Shown here: positions 23,781-34,794 of the stretch, in pieces
Position numbering within the stretch: the first letter of the stretch is position 1
How the letters are laid out: each line of letters starts with the position of its first letter
Assembly (NCBI GenBank): GCA_039707465.1
Contig: CM077653.1
Span: 2,293,001-2,357,000 of the forward strand
Direction of reading: 5' to 3'
DNA from: Rhabdophis nuchalis
Taxonomy: Eukaryota > Chordata > Lepidosauria > Squamata > Natricidae
Length of the DNA stretch: 64,000 bases
The notes under the pieces: model-generated
Databases searched by the model: none
What the model saw: only the letters and a program-made list of their open reading frames with translations
What the model was told of the DNA's origin: nothing
Program-made: the position numbers and the translations under genes

Positions 23781-24606
23781 TAATTTCCCCTAAACCTTAA
23801 AATCTTCAAAGAAAAAAGCCTCTTTCTTGGACCAGGCCTGAATTCAACATATTGCAGATATGAGTTTCATTTTTAGCCGTTCTCAAACCGAGGTAGGACC
23901 CAGGGCTGGATTAGGCCATCAAAATTGGTGAGTGGGCCAAATCTTCAGCCAGTTCTTTCTTGGACTGCAGAGCACTATGACTGGAAAAGCTTTAAAATAA
24001 TTTCTTTTGACACTGTGGTTTTTATTTGGGGTTCAGGAAACTGCAGCCGGTGATGCAAAAGGAAGATTATTCATTATAAGGGCACTGAAGGAGGGAGAAC
24101 AGCCATGCATCCATCATTCAAAAGGAATTTGGTGAGTGTTGATTTCTTTCAATTCTCTAGCAAAGGAGAGTAAATTCAACTCATGAATTTACTCTCATTT
24201 GCTAGATAACTCATGAACCTTAGGTTCCACCTCAGTTTATCATTTCCAATAAGCAACAAAGTCTGAAAAGAATTTAAAAGCAATTTATTAGAATACTCTG
24301 ACAAACTGCGGTCTCTGTAAAAAGGGGGGAAACCCCCGAGAAATGGTTTACACTTACTTTTATAGTTAGCACAACAAAGAACTTAAGAGCAAAAGTTGGA
24401 TTAGTTTGGCAATAGTCATCTGCTCAGTTGCATGAAGAAGAATTACAGCTTAGCCATAGAAAAGAGCATTGTGTTCTGACTAACAACAAAATAAACATTT
24501 GCAAAGGAAAACTACCAATTCTCAGTGTTGGCCTGATTGTTTTCTTTGCTTCTGGAGGCTTGAGAGCAGTTAAAAATGAAACTGTATTGAATGCTCTCAG
24601 TTTAAC

Positions 24607-24722
24607 GAGTTGGAAGGGACCTTGCAGGTCATCTAGTCTAGCCCCCTGCACAAGCAGGAAACCCTACATCTGCCTCTACCTAGGATCAAACTCACAACCT
24701 CCACCTCTAAGCCACAGCAACA
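24607..24722 (-). mobile_element. tRNA-headed SINE with CR1-like tail (diverged)
   Basis: On the minus strand it reads a tRNA-like head, then 'ctaggtagaggcagatgtag', then a CR1-like tail ending near 'gacctgcaaggtcccttcca'. It is a diverged sister of the copy at 55161-55303. Confidence 0.6.
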
Positions 24723-24804
24723 CTCCTGCCAGTCTCGGTTCCTAAGACTTTTCCTTGAAGGTTAAGGTTTATGGGAAATTATTAGCAATACAATTGAAAA
24801 AGCA

Positions 24805-25605
24805 AGATGTGTCCTCCTGGATACCCGGCTGTCCATGGAAGATCAAGTGACAGCCGTGGCCAGGAGGGCGTTTTACCAGGTTCGCCTGGTACGCCAGTTG
24901 CGCCCCCTATTGGATCGGGACGCCCTTCGCACAGTCACTCATGCTCTCGTGACATCCCGACTGGATTATTGCAACTCTCTCTACATGGGGCTCCCCTTGA
25001 GGTGTACCCGGAGGCTTCAGTTGGTCCAGAATGCAGCCGCGCGAGCAATTATGGGCACGTCTAGGTTTGCCCACGTAACACCGCTCTTGCGCGAGCTGCA
25101 CTGGCTACCTGTCGTCTTCCGGGTGCGCTTCAAGGTGTTAATTACCATCTTCAAAGCGCTCCATGGCTCGGGACCTAGCTACCTGCGGGATCGGATCCTG
25201 CCCCATACATCCTCACGGCCGATTCGCTCCCACAGAGAGGGACTTCTCCGGGTGCCGTCCACTAGACTTTGTCAGCGGGCGGCGCCCAGGGGAAGGGCCT
25301 TCTCTGTGGCGGGCCCAGCCCTCTGGAATGACCTTCCCCCCGATATCAGGACAACCACGGACCTCCGCTCCTTCCGTTTAAAATTAAAGACGCACTTTTT
25401 TCGTCTGGCCGGCCTTGGGTAGTCTCTTTTTAGTTTAGGGGTTTTTAGGGGTAATTTTTAGCTTAGTTTATGGGTTTTAGCGCAGGATCAATTTAATTTA
25501 TTTTTAACTTTGTCTTTTGTATTTGTCAGTGGTTTTATTTGTATTTTAATTGCCTGTGCCCCGCCTCGAGTCCCCTCGGGGAGAGAGAGCGGGATATAAA
25601 ATTAA

Positions 25606-25636
<31 letters not shown>
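24805..25636 (+). mobile_element. L2/CR1-clade LINE, 3' half
   Basis: Open frame 24835-25422 (195 aa) is nearly identical to the C-terminal third of the LINE at 8440-11101 (both read [19 protein letters not shown]). The 5' truncation falls after the RT core. The 3'UTR has the same terminus (gagtcccctcggggagag), followed by (ATT)n at about 25606-25636. Confidence 0.88.
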
Positions 25637-25637
<1 letters not shown>

Positions 25638-26471
25638 ATTCAAAATACAAGAAAACCCACGTTAAATAGCCAGTATTATGAAAACCATGTTTCGAGTATT
25701 ACAAAGTCCATCCTCTGTGGCCCTCACACCCCTCTTTAGAGTGCCCAAGGCTGAGAAGCACTGCTTTGAATTAAGGAGACTTAAAGCAGGAGAGCTCCCC
25801 CATGTGAGGAAGCACCAGCCGGCTCTTGGTCCTGGAGAATCCTGGGGCAGGTGCAATTATAGAGACTGATCTTGGTCAGGTTTAATCCCGATTAAGAGTT
25901 TGGTGCAACAGCTCTTACACCAAATGAGTATTTTAAAATCCCAGGGTTGAAAAGTTTAAGATTGTGTCTTTTTTGTGATGTGTCAGAAAGCAACACTCCA
26001 AACAATAGAAGACCTTGACATGCATTGTGTGAGAAAGGACAGACACCCTTTTAAATAGTTGCATCTTTTCCTTTCCCTAGCTGGGTCTGTGCCTTTAATG
26101 CTTGCAATCTTCACTAAGGGCATCAGAATTCCCCCCTAAGGTCTAATTTATTGAAAGGCTGGGGTTTTTTTGGACCCCAACGGAAAAAATGGCTTTGGAT
26201 GACCGGAAAGAGTTCAGTTTTCTAAAGTTCCAAAGAAGGCATGGATGCTATGCTAAAATGCTATTATTGAAATAGCATTTTAGCAACTGAAAATGCTAAA
26301 AATCAGGCCTGACATTCTAATGAGGATCCAAGATCTGAATAGAAGAAGAATAAGATTCTTTATTGGCCAAGTGTGATTGGACACACAAGGAATTTGTCTT
26401 TGGTGCAAATGCTCTCAGCGTACATAAAGAAAAATAGAGTAGAATATATTCATCAAGAATCATAAGACTTT

Positions 26472-26550
26472 CCACCTCCCTTCATAATACACAAGTCTTA
26501 TACAATACAACACTTATTGTATAACACTTATGTATTATGAAGGGAGGTGG
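26472..26550. repeat. 79-bp near-perfect hairpin
   Basis: The arms ccacctcccttcataataca (26472-26491) and its exact complement (26531-26550) are 20 bp and perfect. Pairing extends inward with few mismatches to a short loop near 26508-26514. It abuts a LINE-like fragment. Confidence 0.8.
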
Positions 26551-27839
26551 AGACCCATCCAAGCAGGCAACCCAGTGGCACCAAGGCGTTTTCTGCCCAG
26601 CTTCCCACCTCTTCCCTTGTCCCCAGATCTCCATCTAAAAAAGACCTATTCTTAGCCACTACCAAGAGCTCCTACTCCCCTTTGGCCAAGGCAGCAAGCT
26701 GTGAGCAGCTGCTACCAGCCCCTGAGACCCATACTTATTAATCTCCCTGCCACAAGGAAAAAGGAAGCAACTGGCCTTTAGATGCTTAGGGGGGCAAGGA
26801 AAGACCTAGGACAGATGTCCAAATTATTTCACAACGACACTGGTGACAGAGACGGGTGACCATATCACCCAGCATTCAGGAAAAGAGGCAAAATAACCCT
26901 GCCGGAAGGAAATGTGTCAGAAGAATGGGAAATAGCAAAATACAGAAGTCAAAATAGGTTCAAATGTCACAATTCTTTAAAGAAAAACAGCAAAGTGGGA
27001 CTCTGCTGATATTACTCAACCAGAGAGTCAGAACAAAAAGGGCTTAGTAGGCTATAAAATAGGCTATAGGCTATAAATCCAGAACCAGGGATTCAAGAGA
27101 TGATAGGCTGGGGTTCTTGCAGCCCTGGAGATAACCTCTGGAGAAGATGCTGTTTGGAGGAGGGATGGAATAGGCAGGAGCCTTTGAGTGGAGAACAATG
27201 CTCTCTCCCTTGCGGAAGTCCCTCAGGGAGGGAATCTGCCATTTCAAACTTCTTTCCAGATTCTTTATTTACTTGCACATGTTCTGCCACCAAATTTAGA
27301 ACGTGTAGTAGTGCGCAGGAGGCTTTAAGCAGTTTCAGTTCTAATCCATCTATGCATTCAGAGATACACAAGCCTTCCAACAAATAGAAAACCAAATTGT
27401 TTCTTAAAGAGAATAAACAGATTGTCCACATAAGCAGTTAGCGTGCTGTGTGTGTGTGTGTTTGTGTATATTCCCCCTGGAGGAGAAACCTCCCCATCAC
27501 CAACTTCCTTCCCTTCCTGCCAGTACAAGAGGAAGCCCCTTCTCTGCACGACGTTCCTTGCAAGGCACTCCTGGATGGTTCACTCAGGCTGGGTTTCAGG
27601 GTCTGTTATCGTGGCCACCCAAAACACCTCTGGGGCACCGTTCAGACACACTCCTACAAGAGAAAGGGGCAGAGCTGGGGGTCCATCTCAGGCCGCTTCG
27701 TTCTTTTCCTGCAGCGGCTGCGCTGGCTGTGCACCTTTTCCTCTCCTCCTAATTTCCCTCTCTTTCTCTCCCTCCCTGCCTCCCTTTCTCCTTTCCCTCT
27801 TCCTAATTTCCCCGGGGCTCCTGCTTCTTTGCGGCTGAG

Positions 27840-28480
27840 CATTTCCCGGAGCGCAGAGGCGTCTCTGGGCGCTGCGTCACCTGCCTTTCAGCTCAGCCGA
27901 GCCCCGCCTGCCTGCCCCGCGGAGGCTCCAGTGCCAAAGGTGCGCTCACCTGCTCAGCATCCCAGGCGGAGGGCGAGTCCGGCGCGGGCCGCGTCCTCCT
28001 CCTCCTCCTCTGGGGCGGGTCGCCCTTCGGGGGCCGGGCAGAGGCGGGGCGCCCGCGCTTCCCGGCTCGCCGGCCGCACTCCGACTCCGACCGCCGCGCA
28101 GGCAGGTGGGCTCCCGGGCTGGCGGGCGGAGGGGGCGCGGGGCGGGGGTCTGCGGCGCCCACCCATCCCCGGGCAGGCAGCGGGGCGCCCTCGGCCACTC
28201 TCGCCCGCGCCAAGTTACCCCCGAGCAGCCTGGCCGCTCCTCCCAGGCAGCCCGGCGAGGGTCTCCGGCGGGTGGGCGCGGGGCGAGCGCCAGAAGCATC
28301 GTCCGGGGCGGCTGGATGGAGGCAGCGGTGCTCCCTGCCAACCCTGCCCGGAGAGCCGGTTTTCCAGCATCCCCTCGGCAGGCGGGCGAAGCTGGAAGGA
28401 AGGCGAGGTGCCCGAGTGCCACGCTTGGAGGTGGCAAAACTCTGCCCGCGGCTGAGCAGGGAAGCTGTGCCCTTCTGCCC
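27840..28480 (+). promoter_or_regulatory. CpG island / probable IL18 promoter and 5'UTR exon
   Basis: CpG-dense sequence ending about 100 bp before the IL18 coding exon. The coding exon begins after a CCCCAG acceptor at 28578-28579, so a noncoding exon must lie upstream, presumably here. Long open frames across the island (27448-28455 and others) are GC-rich shadows. Confidence 0.5.
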
Positions 28481-28588
28481 CTCTCCTCCTCCTCCTCCTC
28501 CTCCGTGCCCAAGGACTCCTATTAAACCCAAATTAAATAACTAAAGCGAGGTGATAAAAATCTCCTTCCTCCTCCCCAGAGGGCAGCG

Positions 28589-31500
28589 ATGTGCAGCGAC
28601 ATGACCCAGATGCTGCCGGTGGGCTTGGACCAAGGCAATCTGTATTTCGAAGGTAAGTCTCGGGAGGCTTTTGGCTGGAGGAGGGGGGAATCCCCCCCCT
28701 CCCTTCCCCCCCCCTCCCGCTGAGCTTGCTGCTTCCTTGGAATGAGGAAGCGCTGTGGGCACCACCTTCTGCAGCCACAACTCGAGATTGTGGGATGGGG
28801 CTCTTCTGCGACTTTTACAGCTCCGGGGGTGGGGTGGGAGAATTTTCTAGAGCCTGAGCAGCTGGCACTGAGGAAGGAAGGAAGGAAGGAAGGAAGGAAG
28901 GAAGGAAGGAAGGAAGGAAGGCTACAGCTGGGGATCCCATTTTAGTCTGGGCAGAGAATGGGAGGGCAGAATGACCCTGTACCTGAATTTAGATAACGAT
29001 TTCATATTTTCTTTCTCCCTCTTTGTCTCCCTCTTTCCTGCTGCTGAAACAAAGAACAAGGTAAGAAGTACTCTCTGAACCTAAAATGCTGGTTTTGTTT
29101 TTTAAAAAACGTGCCACTTTTCTTTCTAATCGCTATTTCATAAGGTAGCATTTATAGCAGGGGCATCTGCAAACTTGGCCATTTTTAAGACTTGCAGACT
29201 TCCATTCCCAGAATTCCCCAGGCAGGAGTTGAAGTCCGCAACTCTTAAAAGTCACATTTCACTAACCCACCTGAGCATCAGGGTGCAATGTGATTGTAGT
29301 ATGGATTATTTATTAGTATGGGTCATTGATACAGTGAGGAGAGCAAACAAAAGCAGATCAACGAAGTGTCAGGATTGAATTAAAACTCATTCTAGATTTA
29401 ACATGGCCTCAAAGAATAGATCAGGGGTGGGCAAACTTTGCAACTTTAAGTCTGTAGGACTTCAGCTCCCAGAAGTCTAGGAGTCCTTCAGACTTAAAGT
29501 TGCAAAGTTTGCCCACCCCTGGAATAGATGTAAACGGCTGCTTAAAAATCAAGAGAAACGATTTGAAACAGACCAAGGACAATCCGACTCTTATGCCCAA
29601 TCTGTACATCCAAACAATATCTTTTATTTTACATGCTTGCTTCTATTACGGTTTTACTGAGAGCTTTTAAGTTAATTTCATGAACTGCAAAGACGTTTCT
29701 CTATTTAAAAAAAATTGCTTTGCTTTAAAAAAATTAGACTCACCAAAATGAAAGTATTACGTCACCAAATTATGCGCAAAGACAGAAAGGATATTTGATT
29801 TCCTTCTTCTTCTCTGCATTTTTGCCTGTTTAAAATATAGTTTTTCAAAGATGAATCATGCTCTCTCTCTCTTTCTCTCTCTGTGTGTGTGTGTGTGTGA
29901 TGTAATATACATTACATATTGGGGGCAAGATGCTAACTCTAAAACATTTAGAGACAACTGTAAAGCACTGTGAAGTGGTAGCTAAGTCTAAGTGTTATTG
30001 CTACATATACGGTATATATTTATATTTTTAAAAATTAGTATGCAAATACATTCCAGAAGAAATAATGTACTCCCTGTTGTGACATCAGATTTATCTTCTT
30101 CTTCTTCTTCTAAGTTTTAGAAACAGACAGCTGGAATATATCTGGAAAATGTGAATCCGCCCAAATCTTCCGAAGTCCTAATAATCATGTCCTCATAGTA
30201 CAGGCGCCTGACGATGACTTCCCTGCAGTATTTGAACGCAGAACAGACCAGGAAATTCGGAACGGTACAGTAGCGGTTTTGCACCTTTGAATGTCTGAAC
30301 AGATTAAAAGGGTCTCACTCTGCTTTTGTTTTTTTCTCCTATTTCACGTGCCAGGAAAAGAATTTGAGGAGAAGCAGGTTGCAGATCAGTCACTGAAATC
30401 AGGACTGAAAATAGCTTTGTAAAAGTGATGTGTATAATTAATTACATTAGACATTTTTTTGTTGTGTGTCATAAGAGTTTGTTATCAGAACAGGCAGAGT
30501 TCCTGAGTGAAACATGTTTTCTCATATTGTCAAGGCAGTTCTTAAGGTCAGAAAAATATTTAAATGAACCAGAAAATCTGTCAAAATGTTATGGGGCTGC
30601 TTTCTTCCAATCATTTCCAGATCATTTATGGCAAGTCTTAGTAAGCTCTTTCCTTCTAGTCAAATCATTTTTTAAAAATTGCCTGATGCGTGAATTGAGT
30701 AATTGTTCGACTAAGAAACCTTCCTTACAGACAATCATAGGAGAATGTGATAGTCAAGTTTGAGCTTATTTTATCTACTGCTAGATCCACACGAGAAGAA
30801 ATCCAACCTTTCTTTTTCTAGCAGGACTACTAGGATGCTGCCCACCGGCAGCATCCTTCTGCTAAACTCACAAGGTTCCCATTTCTCACCATGTACACGT
30901 ATACAACTGGACTGTGTTGTTTCTGTCTGTCATATAATATATGTGGGTGCATGCATACTTTTGTATTTATTTATTTACTCATTTTGTCATGGTTACATAG
31001 CTTATATCGGAGGTGGTGACCCTTTGAGGGGCGTATGCAACGAAATTTCATTTCAATTTACACCAATTAGTGTACAAAGTGACAATAAATTTAGTATTCT
31101 ATTCTGTTCTATTCCACATTCTGTTCTATTCCATGTTTTGTTCTGTTCTATTGAACCCTACCCTTCTATTCTCTTGCTCCTATTTTATTCTGTTCTATTC
31201 TACTCAGAATTCCATTCTACACTATTCTATTCCATTCCAATTCTTACTCTACTCTATTCTAACCTCTTGTTCTTTTACCTGCAGTATCAGGAATCAAATT
31301 TGACATCCACAGTTACCGAGACACCAAGCCAAAGGGCCTGTCCGTAGCCTTCACCGTCGAATTTAACCGCAAGATTTACCACATGTTTGTGGAGAAAAAG
31401 GAAAACAAAATGAGGGTGAATTTTAAGGTACGCTCATCAATTGGTGTTGGGCTGAGAGATTAATTGGCTGGTTTTTATTGTTTACTGTTAAGTTGGGTAG

Positions 31501-32676
31501 TCTGTGACCTTAGATATTCCTTTTCTGGATGGTTGGTGTTATTATTTCCAGCTCTGCTTCCTGTGTGGGGCTACAGTCCTTGCTATAAGAAAGACCTTAA
31601 AAAGTTCTCAAATAGCTTGGCTGCATCGGCAAAACCAGAGTTTAAAAAGAATTAAATAGACTTTAATCTTATCCAAGGACGTTCTCATCATGTTTATTAA
31701 GACTGATTCAGAGGTAAGGCCAAACTATAGTTCATGTCCACGACTTTAAAGAGTCAGATCATGCATCGTCCGTGTGAATTCTGGATTACCTAAACAATCT
31801 CTGCAAATAAAGTGGCGATCTTGGTTAGTGGTGGTGGAGTCAGTGAAGTTCACCGTAATAATAGCCCTGGGAGTATTATTGGATATTGGCTGTCTCCCAA
31901 TTAATTGTCCGTCCACCCACTAGAAGTATAGAAGGCCCAAAGTGGTTGCGTGGATGGGGTTTAAGACAAAACCAAATTACACATCTATGGAGATTCTCAT
32001 CATGTAGGTCATGGTTGCCCCAGAAGTATCTTTTTCAAAAGGCCACTGGGCTTCCCCTTCTCCTCTTCTTCCCCCTCCCCCCCCCTGCAAGATGTTTCAC
32101 TTCTCATTCAAAAAGCTTCTTCGGAACTGAACTGAAGAAGCTCCTTGGATGAAAAGCAAAACTTCAAGGAAAAAACGAAGTTCAGTGGCCTTTTGAAGAA
32201 ACACCTTTGGGCCAAAATTAAATGAACAAAAGTGCAGAATTGATTTAAAGAGAAAGCAGCCTCTCTCCCATCAGACAACGGCAGCACCAAACCAGATCTT
32301 TGGACCAATCCTGGGCTCTCTTTGAGACCTTTTGCGGGGCGGGTTGGGGGGAGCATCCTGAATTCTGGCTAGTGGTCTTTCTCTTTTTAAGTCCCCTGTC
32401 ATGCTGGGAATCCCTTTTAAGGTTATTTGTTCTGCATTTCAGGCAGAGGAGATTCCCAAACACATCGAAGGAGACACCAGTAACGTCATCTTCATCAAAT
32501 CACAGTTTTCGGCCGGCAGCCGGCAATTTTACAAATTCGAATCTGCTCTGGAACGGGGGTATTTCCTGGCCCTTGAGTGTGTTGAAGGTAGCCATAAGCA
32601 CGTACTGGTGGTCAAGAAGGTAGAACTGGCAGATGAAGTGGATGAATCCACCAAGCTCTACCACTCTCCACTCTGA
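28589..32676 (+). CDS. IL18: interleukin-18 precursor
   Basis: Pro-inflammatory IL-1 family cytokine, made without a signal peptide and matured by caspase-1. Coding exons: 28589-28652, probable microexon 29055-29060, 30121-30264, 31285-31427, 32443-32676. Phases join to 196 residues plus TGA (chicken about 198, human 193). The mature beta-trefoil region is recognisable by FDIHSYRDTKPKG, DTSNVIFIKSQF and FYKFESALERGYFLALE. A candidate caspase site ETD|SWNIS falls where human has ESD|YFGK. The start is the first ATG after the acceptor; a second Met lies at codon 5. A polyadenylation signal is at 32710. Without the microexon the frame still holds, with two residues fewer. Confidence 0.95.
28871..28920. 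repeat. (GGAA)n microsatellite
   Basis: About 12 GGAA units in the first coding intron of IL18. Confidence 0.95.
29055..29060 (+). CDS. IL18: candidate 6-nt IL18 microexon
   Basis: The bases AACAAG lie between a polypyrimidine tract plus AG (29053-29054) and a strong GTAAGA donor (29061). They add Glu-Gln after LYFE without changing frame. Human IL18 has a 12-nt exon at exactly this place (residues 27-30, skipped in isoform 2). This is inference from splice signals and position; no transcript was seen. Confidence 0.55.
29422..29521. mobile_element. palindromic hAT MITE, 100 bp, perfect TSD
   Basis: The ends CAGGGGTGGGCAAACTTTGC and its complement make an almost complete hairpin. The 8-bp duplication gaatagat is perfect on both sides (29414-29421 and 29522-29529). 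It lies in an IL18 intron. Confidence 0.88.
31010..31270 (+). mobile_element. CR1-L3-like LINE tail with degenerate (ATTCT)n
   Basis: The LINE 3' terminus ('caaagtgacaataaattt' near 31076-31093) runs into about 180 bp of degenerate ATTCT/ATTCC pentamers. The pattern is a LINE-seeded microsatellite as described in snakes. It ends about 20 bp upstream of IL18 exon 31285. Confidence 0.7.
32010..32210. mobile_element. palindromic MITE-like repeat
   Basis: The two halves are partly inverted (tctttttcaaaaggccact and complement-like aaaggccactga-type ends, with cattcaaaaagcttcttc facing gaagaagctccttggatg). A relative lies at about 49575-49745. It lies in the last IL18 intron. Confidence 0.5.
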
Positions 32677-32709
32677 CAAGGAAACCCAAGAAAGAAAGAA
32701 AAAAACGAG

Positions 32710-32715
32710 AATAAA
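32710..32715 (+). terminator. IL18 polyadenylation signal
   Basis: AATAAA, 34 bases after the IL18 stop codon. A further AATAAA lies near 32914, so the 3' end could be longer. Confidence 0.5.
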
Positions 32716-34394
32716 AGTAGTCGAAAAAGCAAAGATTTTATACGAATGATTTAGCACATGGAGCATATAAAATTGCTCACTTTCCTTGCTTAATATTAAA
32801 AAAAACTGAGCAGTGGATTTGTCCAATTAACACTATCTAAAATTGAACGGGGTAAATAATTGCACTACAAAATCCACACAAATCCACAACTTTGCAAGGA
32901 ATCCCAATTACCAATAAATATTTTTTTTTTAAAATAGACACTAGCCAAACAAAAAATGCCAGTGAACCTAACGAAATGTCAATATTTCAAACTTTCAAGA
33001 TGCATTTTTTAAACTGAAAATCAATCCAGAAGTTGCTTTGTTATTATTTCTTGGAAGTATTTTTATAGATTGTAAAATCGGGTGCAACTCAATTTAACAA
33101 CCCCTTTGTTTATCAACAGAATTTTTGGTCCCAAGTATGATCAAAAGTCAAGGATTACCTCTGTTTGTCCACTGGCAAACAAACACAAATTTATGAATTG
33201 GGAAGTTTGGGTTTCCCATTTTTTTTAATGTCCTGGGTAATTAATGTCCTGGGTTATTAATGTCCTGGGTAATTAATGTCTTAATAACCGATTCTAGGTG
33301 TGCATAAGTTTATTAATAACTGTATTTTTTTTTATTCGTATGCTATATTCTTTTAGCCCATTATAAATTTAAAAAATACATATCAAAATTCAGGAAAATT
33401 CCCACATTGCAATCAGAAAATTGATCCATACAAAAGAAGAGTACCAAAAGAAAAGAGGGTGTAAATACTTCTCCCTAAAAATGACTAAGATAGGCTCCCC
33501 CCCACAAAAAAGGCCACACTTAATGGCCAAGGTCAACATCACAATCTCTAAACGAAGGTCAAGATTTTTGTTTGGTCCGGAGCTAAAGGACAATCCAGTT
33601 ACAAGGTCAGCATCAAGAAGACAAGCCACCAATTTATTTATTTTGGGGGGTGGGGGAGAAATCAGAGAACGCAAGAGAAAAGAGAAGGGTGAACCTCAGA
33701 ACACGACAGCCGTATTGGCAGATTCTGGTAATTGTTTATTTCTAAAGCAAGTTTCTAGATCTTAGGATGGAAAAGGCATTGTTTCTAAGCTCCGTATCAG
33801 ACATCGGGTACCCAGCCTATGCTAAATTCAACCTCATGAAGGATGCACAGAAGCTGACCTGTCTTTGTGACCCAAATGCATGCATGATTTCTATTTGAGG
33901 CATTTTATCTCCACGCTGATAAGGGAGCAGAATGAGCTGTAATATTCCAGTTAAACCACCACCAGAAATTTTTAAGAGAAACTTTCATTCTTGCTTTTAA
34001 CGCCTCAAAGTGCTGTGCCTGGGCATATCTAAACACAGTGGGTTTTTCCAAACCTCCCACCTAAGTTCTGCACTATTTTTTTCTCTCCATCCGTTTTAAA
34101 CATCTATCAAACATCTATTTTTGTGTTGTCATCTTTATTTTGTTAGTTTGGGAGGGAAGGGTATGAATATATCCAAAAGCTTTTCTTTCTTTTTTTTTTA
34201 GCCATGTGAGACGATACACTTAAATGAGGGATGTACTCCTCCCCCCCCCACCAACCTCCCCTTCAACTCTACTCAATCCTCGAAATGAAGTGCGGCTTTT
34301 AAAATCCTGCCCCACAAAACCTGACGCCTCCAGAGACCACAGAACGAGTAAACCCTGGATTTCAGACTCACTCGGCTGTGGGTTTCAAAAATCC

Positions 34395-34400
34395 TTTATT
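34395..34400 (-). terminator. SDHD polyadenylation signal
   Basis: AATAAA on the minus strand, about 395 bases past the SDHD stop codon. Confidence 0.6.
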
Positions 34401-34794
34401 GTACACAGTTTAGAGTTCCCTTCTGCGTTGTGCAAGATGCCACATACATACTTCATTCATTGCGACAAGACAGCCAGAAAATGGGAGGCGGAATATCAAC
34501 GTGAAATGATGCTGCGCTCAGTCTGCGGATAGAGAGGGGAAGGGCCTCCCGTCTGCAGAAGCTCCCGACATAATACGAAGCTTTTGCCCTGATTCTAGCT
34601 TGGTTCAGGTCTAATTCTCGCCCTTAGCGAGAGGCCTTCTGAATGGCAACAGCCGTGGACGTGGCTACGGAGATTCCCCGCCAGCCGTCCCGCTGCATGC
34701 AGAGCACACCCTCGGTTGTTCTCTCACCCACCCTCCGAGACTCGGTAATAACGTAAAGCAGCAGAGAACGGTCGCTGGGCACTGTGGGCGGGCA

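Larger units (their letters stand above)
21271..28588. other. TEX12-IL18 divergent intergenic region
   Basis: It contains the probable TEX12 and IL18 promoters at its two ends and possible 5'UTR exons. Between lie a hAT element (21785-21974), palindromic MITEs (22780-23030), a CR1 with a nested insert (23296-23780), a tRNA-CR1 SINE (24607-24722), an L2 3' half (24805-25636), a LINE fragment (about 26340-26450) and a hairpin (26472-26550). The stretch 26760-27440 looks unique. No additional gene was recognised. Confidence 0.5.
32677..34794. other. IL18-SDHD convergent intergenic region
   Basis: It holds the IL18 3'UTR on the left and the SDHD 3'UTR on the right. A short tandem repeat of about 16 bp (taatgtcctgggtaat type) lies at 33225-33290. 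The rest looks unique and AT-rich. No gene was seen. Confidence 0.5.

Noticed and set aside
24260..24600. Possible LTR or ERV remnant
   Set aside because: No paired LTRs, primer-binding site or coding motifs could be seen.
27448..28455. 335-aa open frame upstream of IL18
   Set aside because: A GC-rich shadow across a CpG island. It has no recognisable domain and overlaps other equally long frames in both strands.
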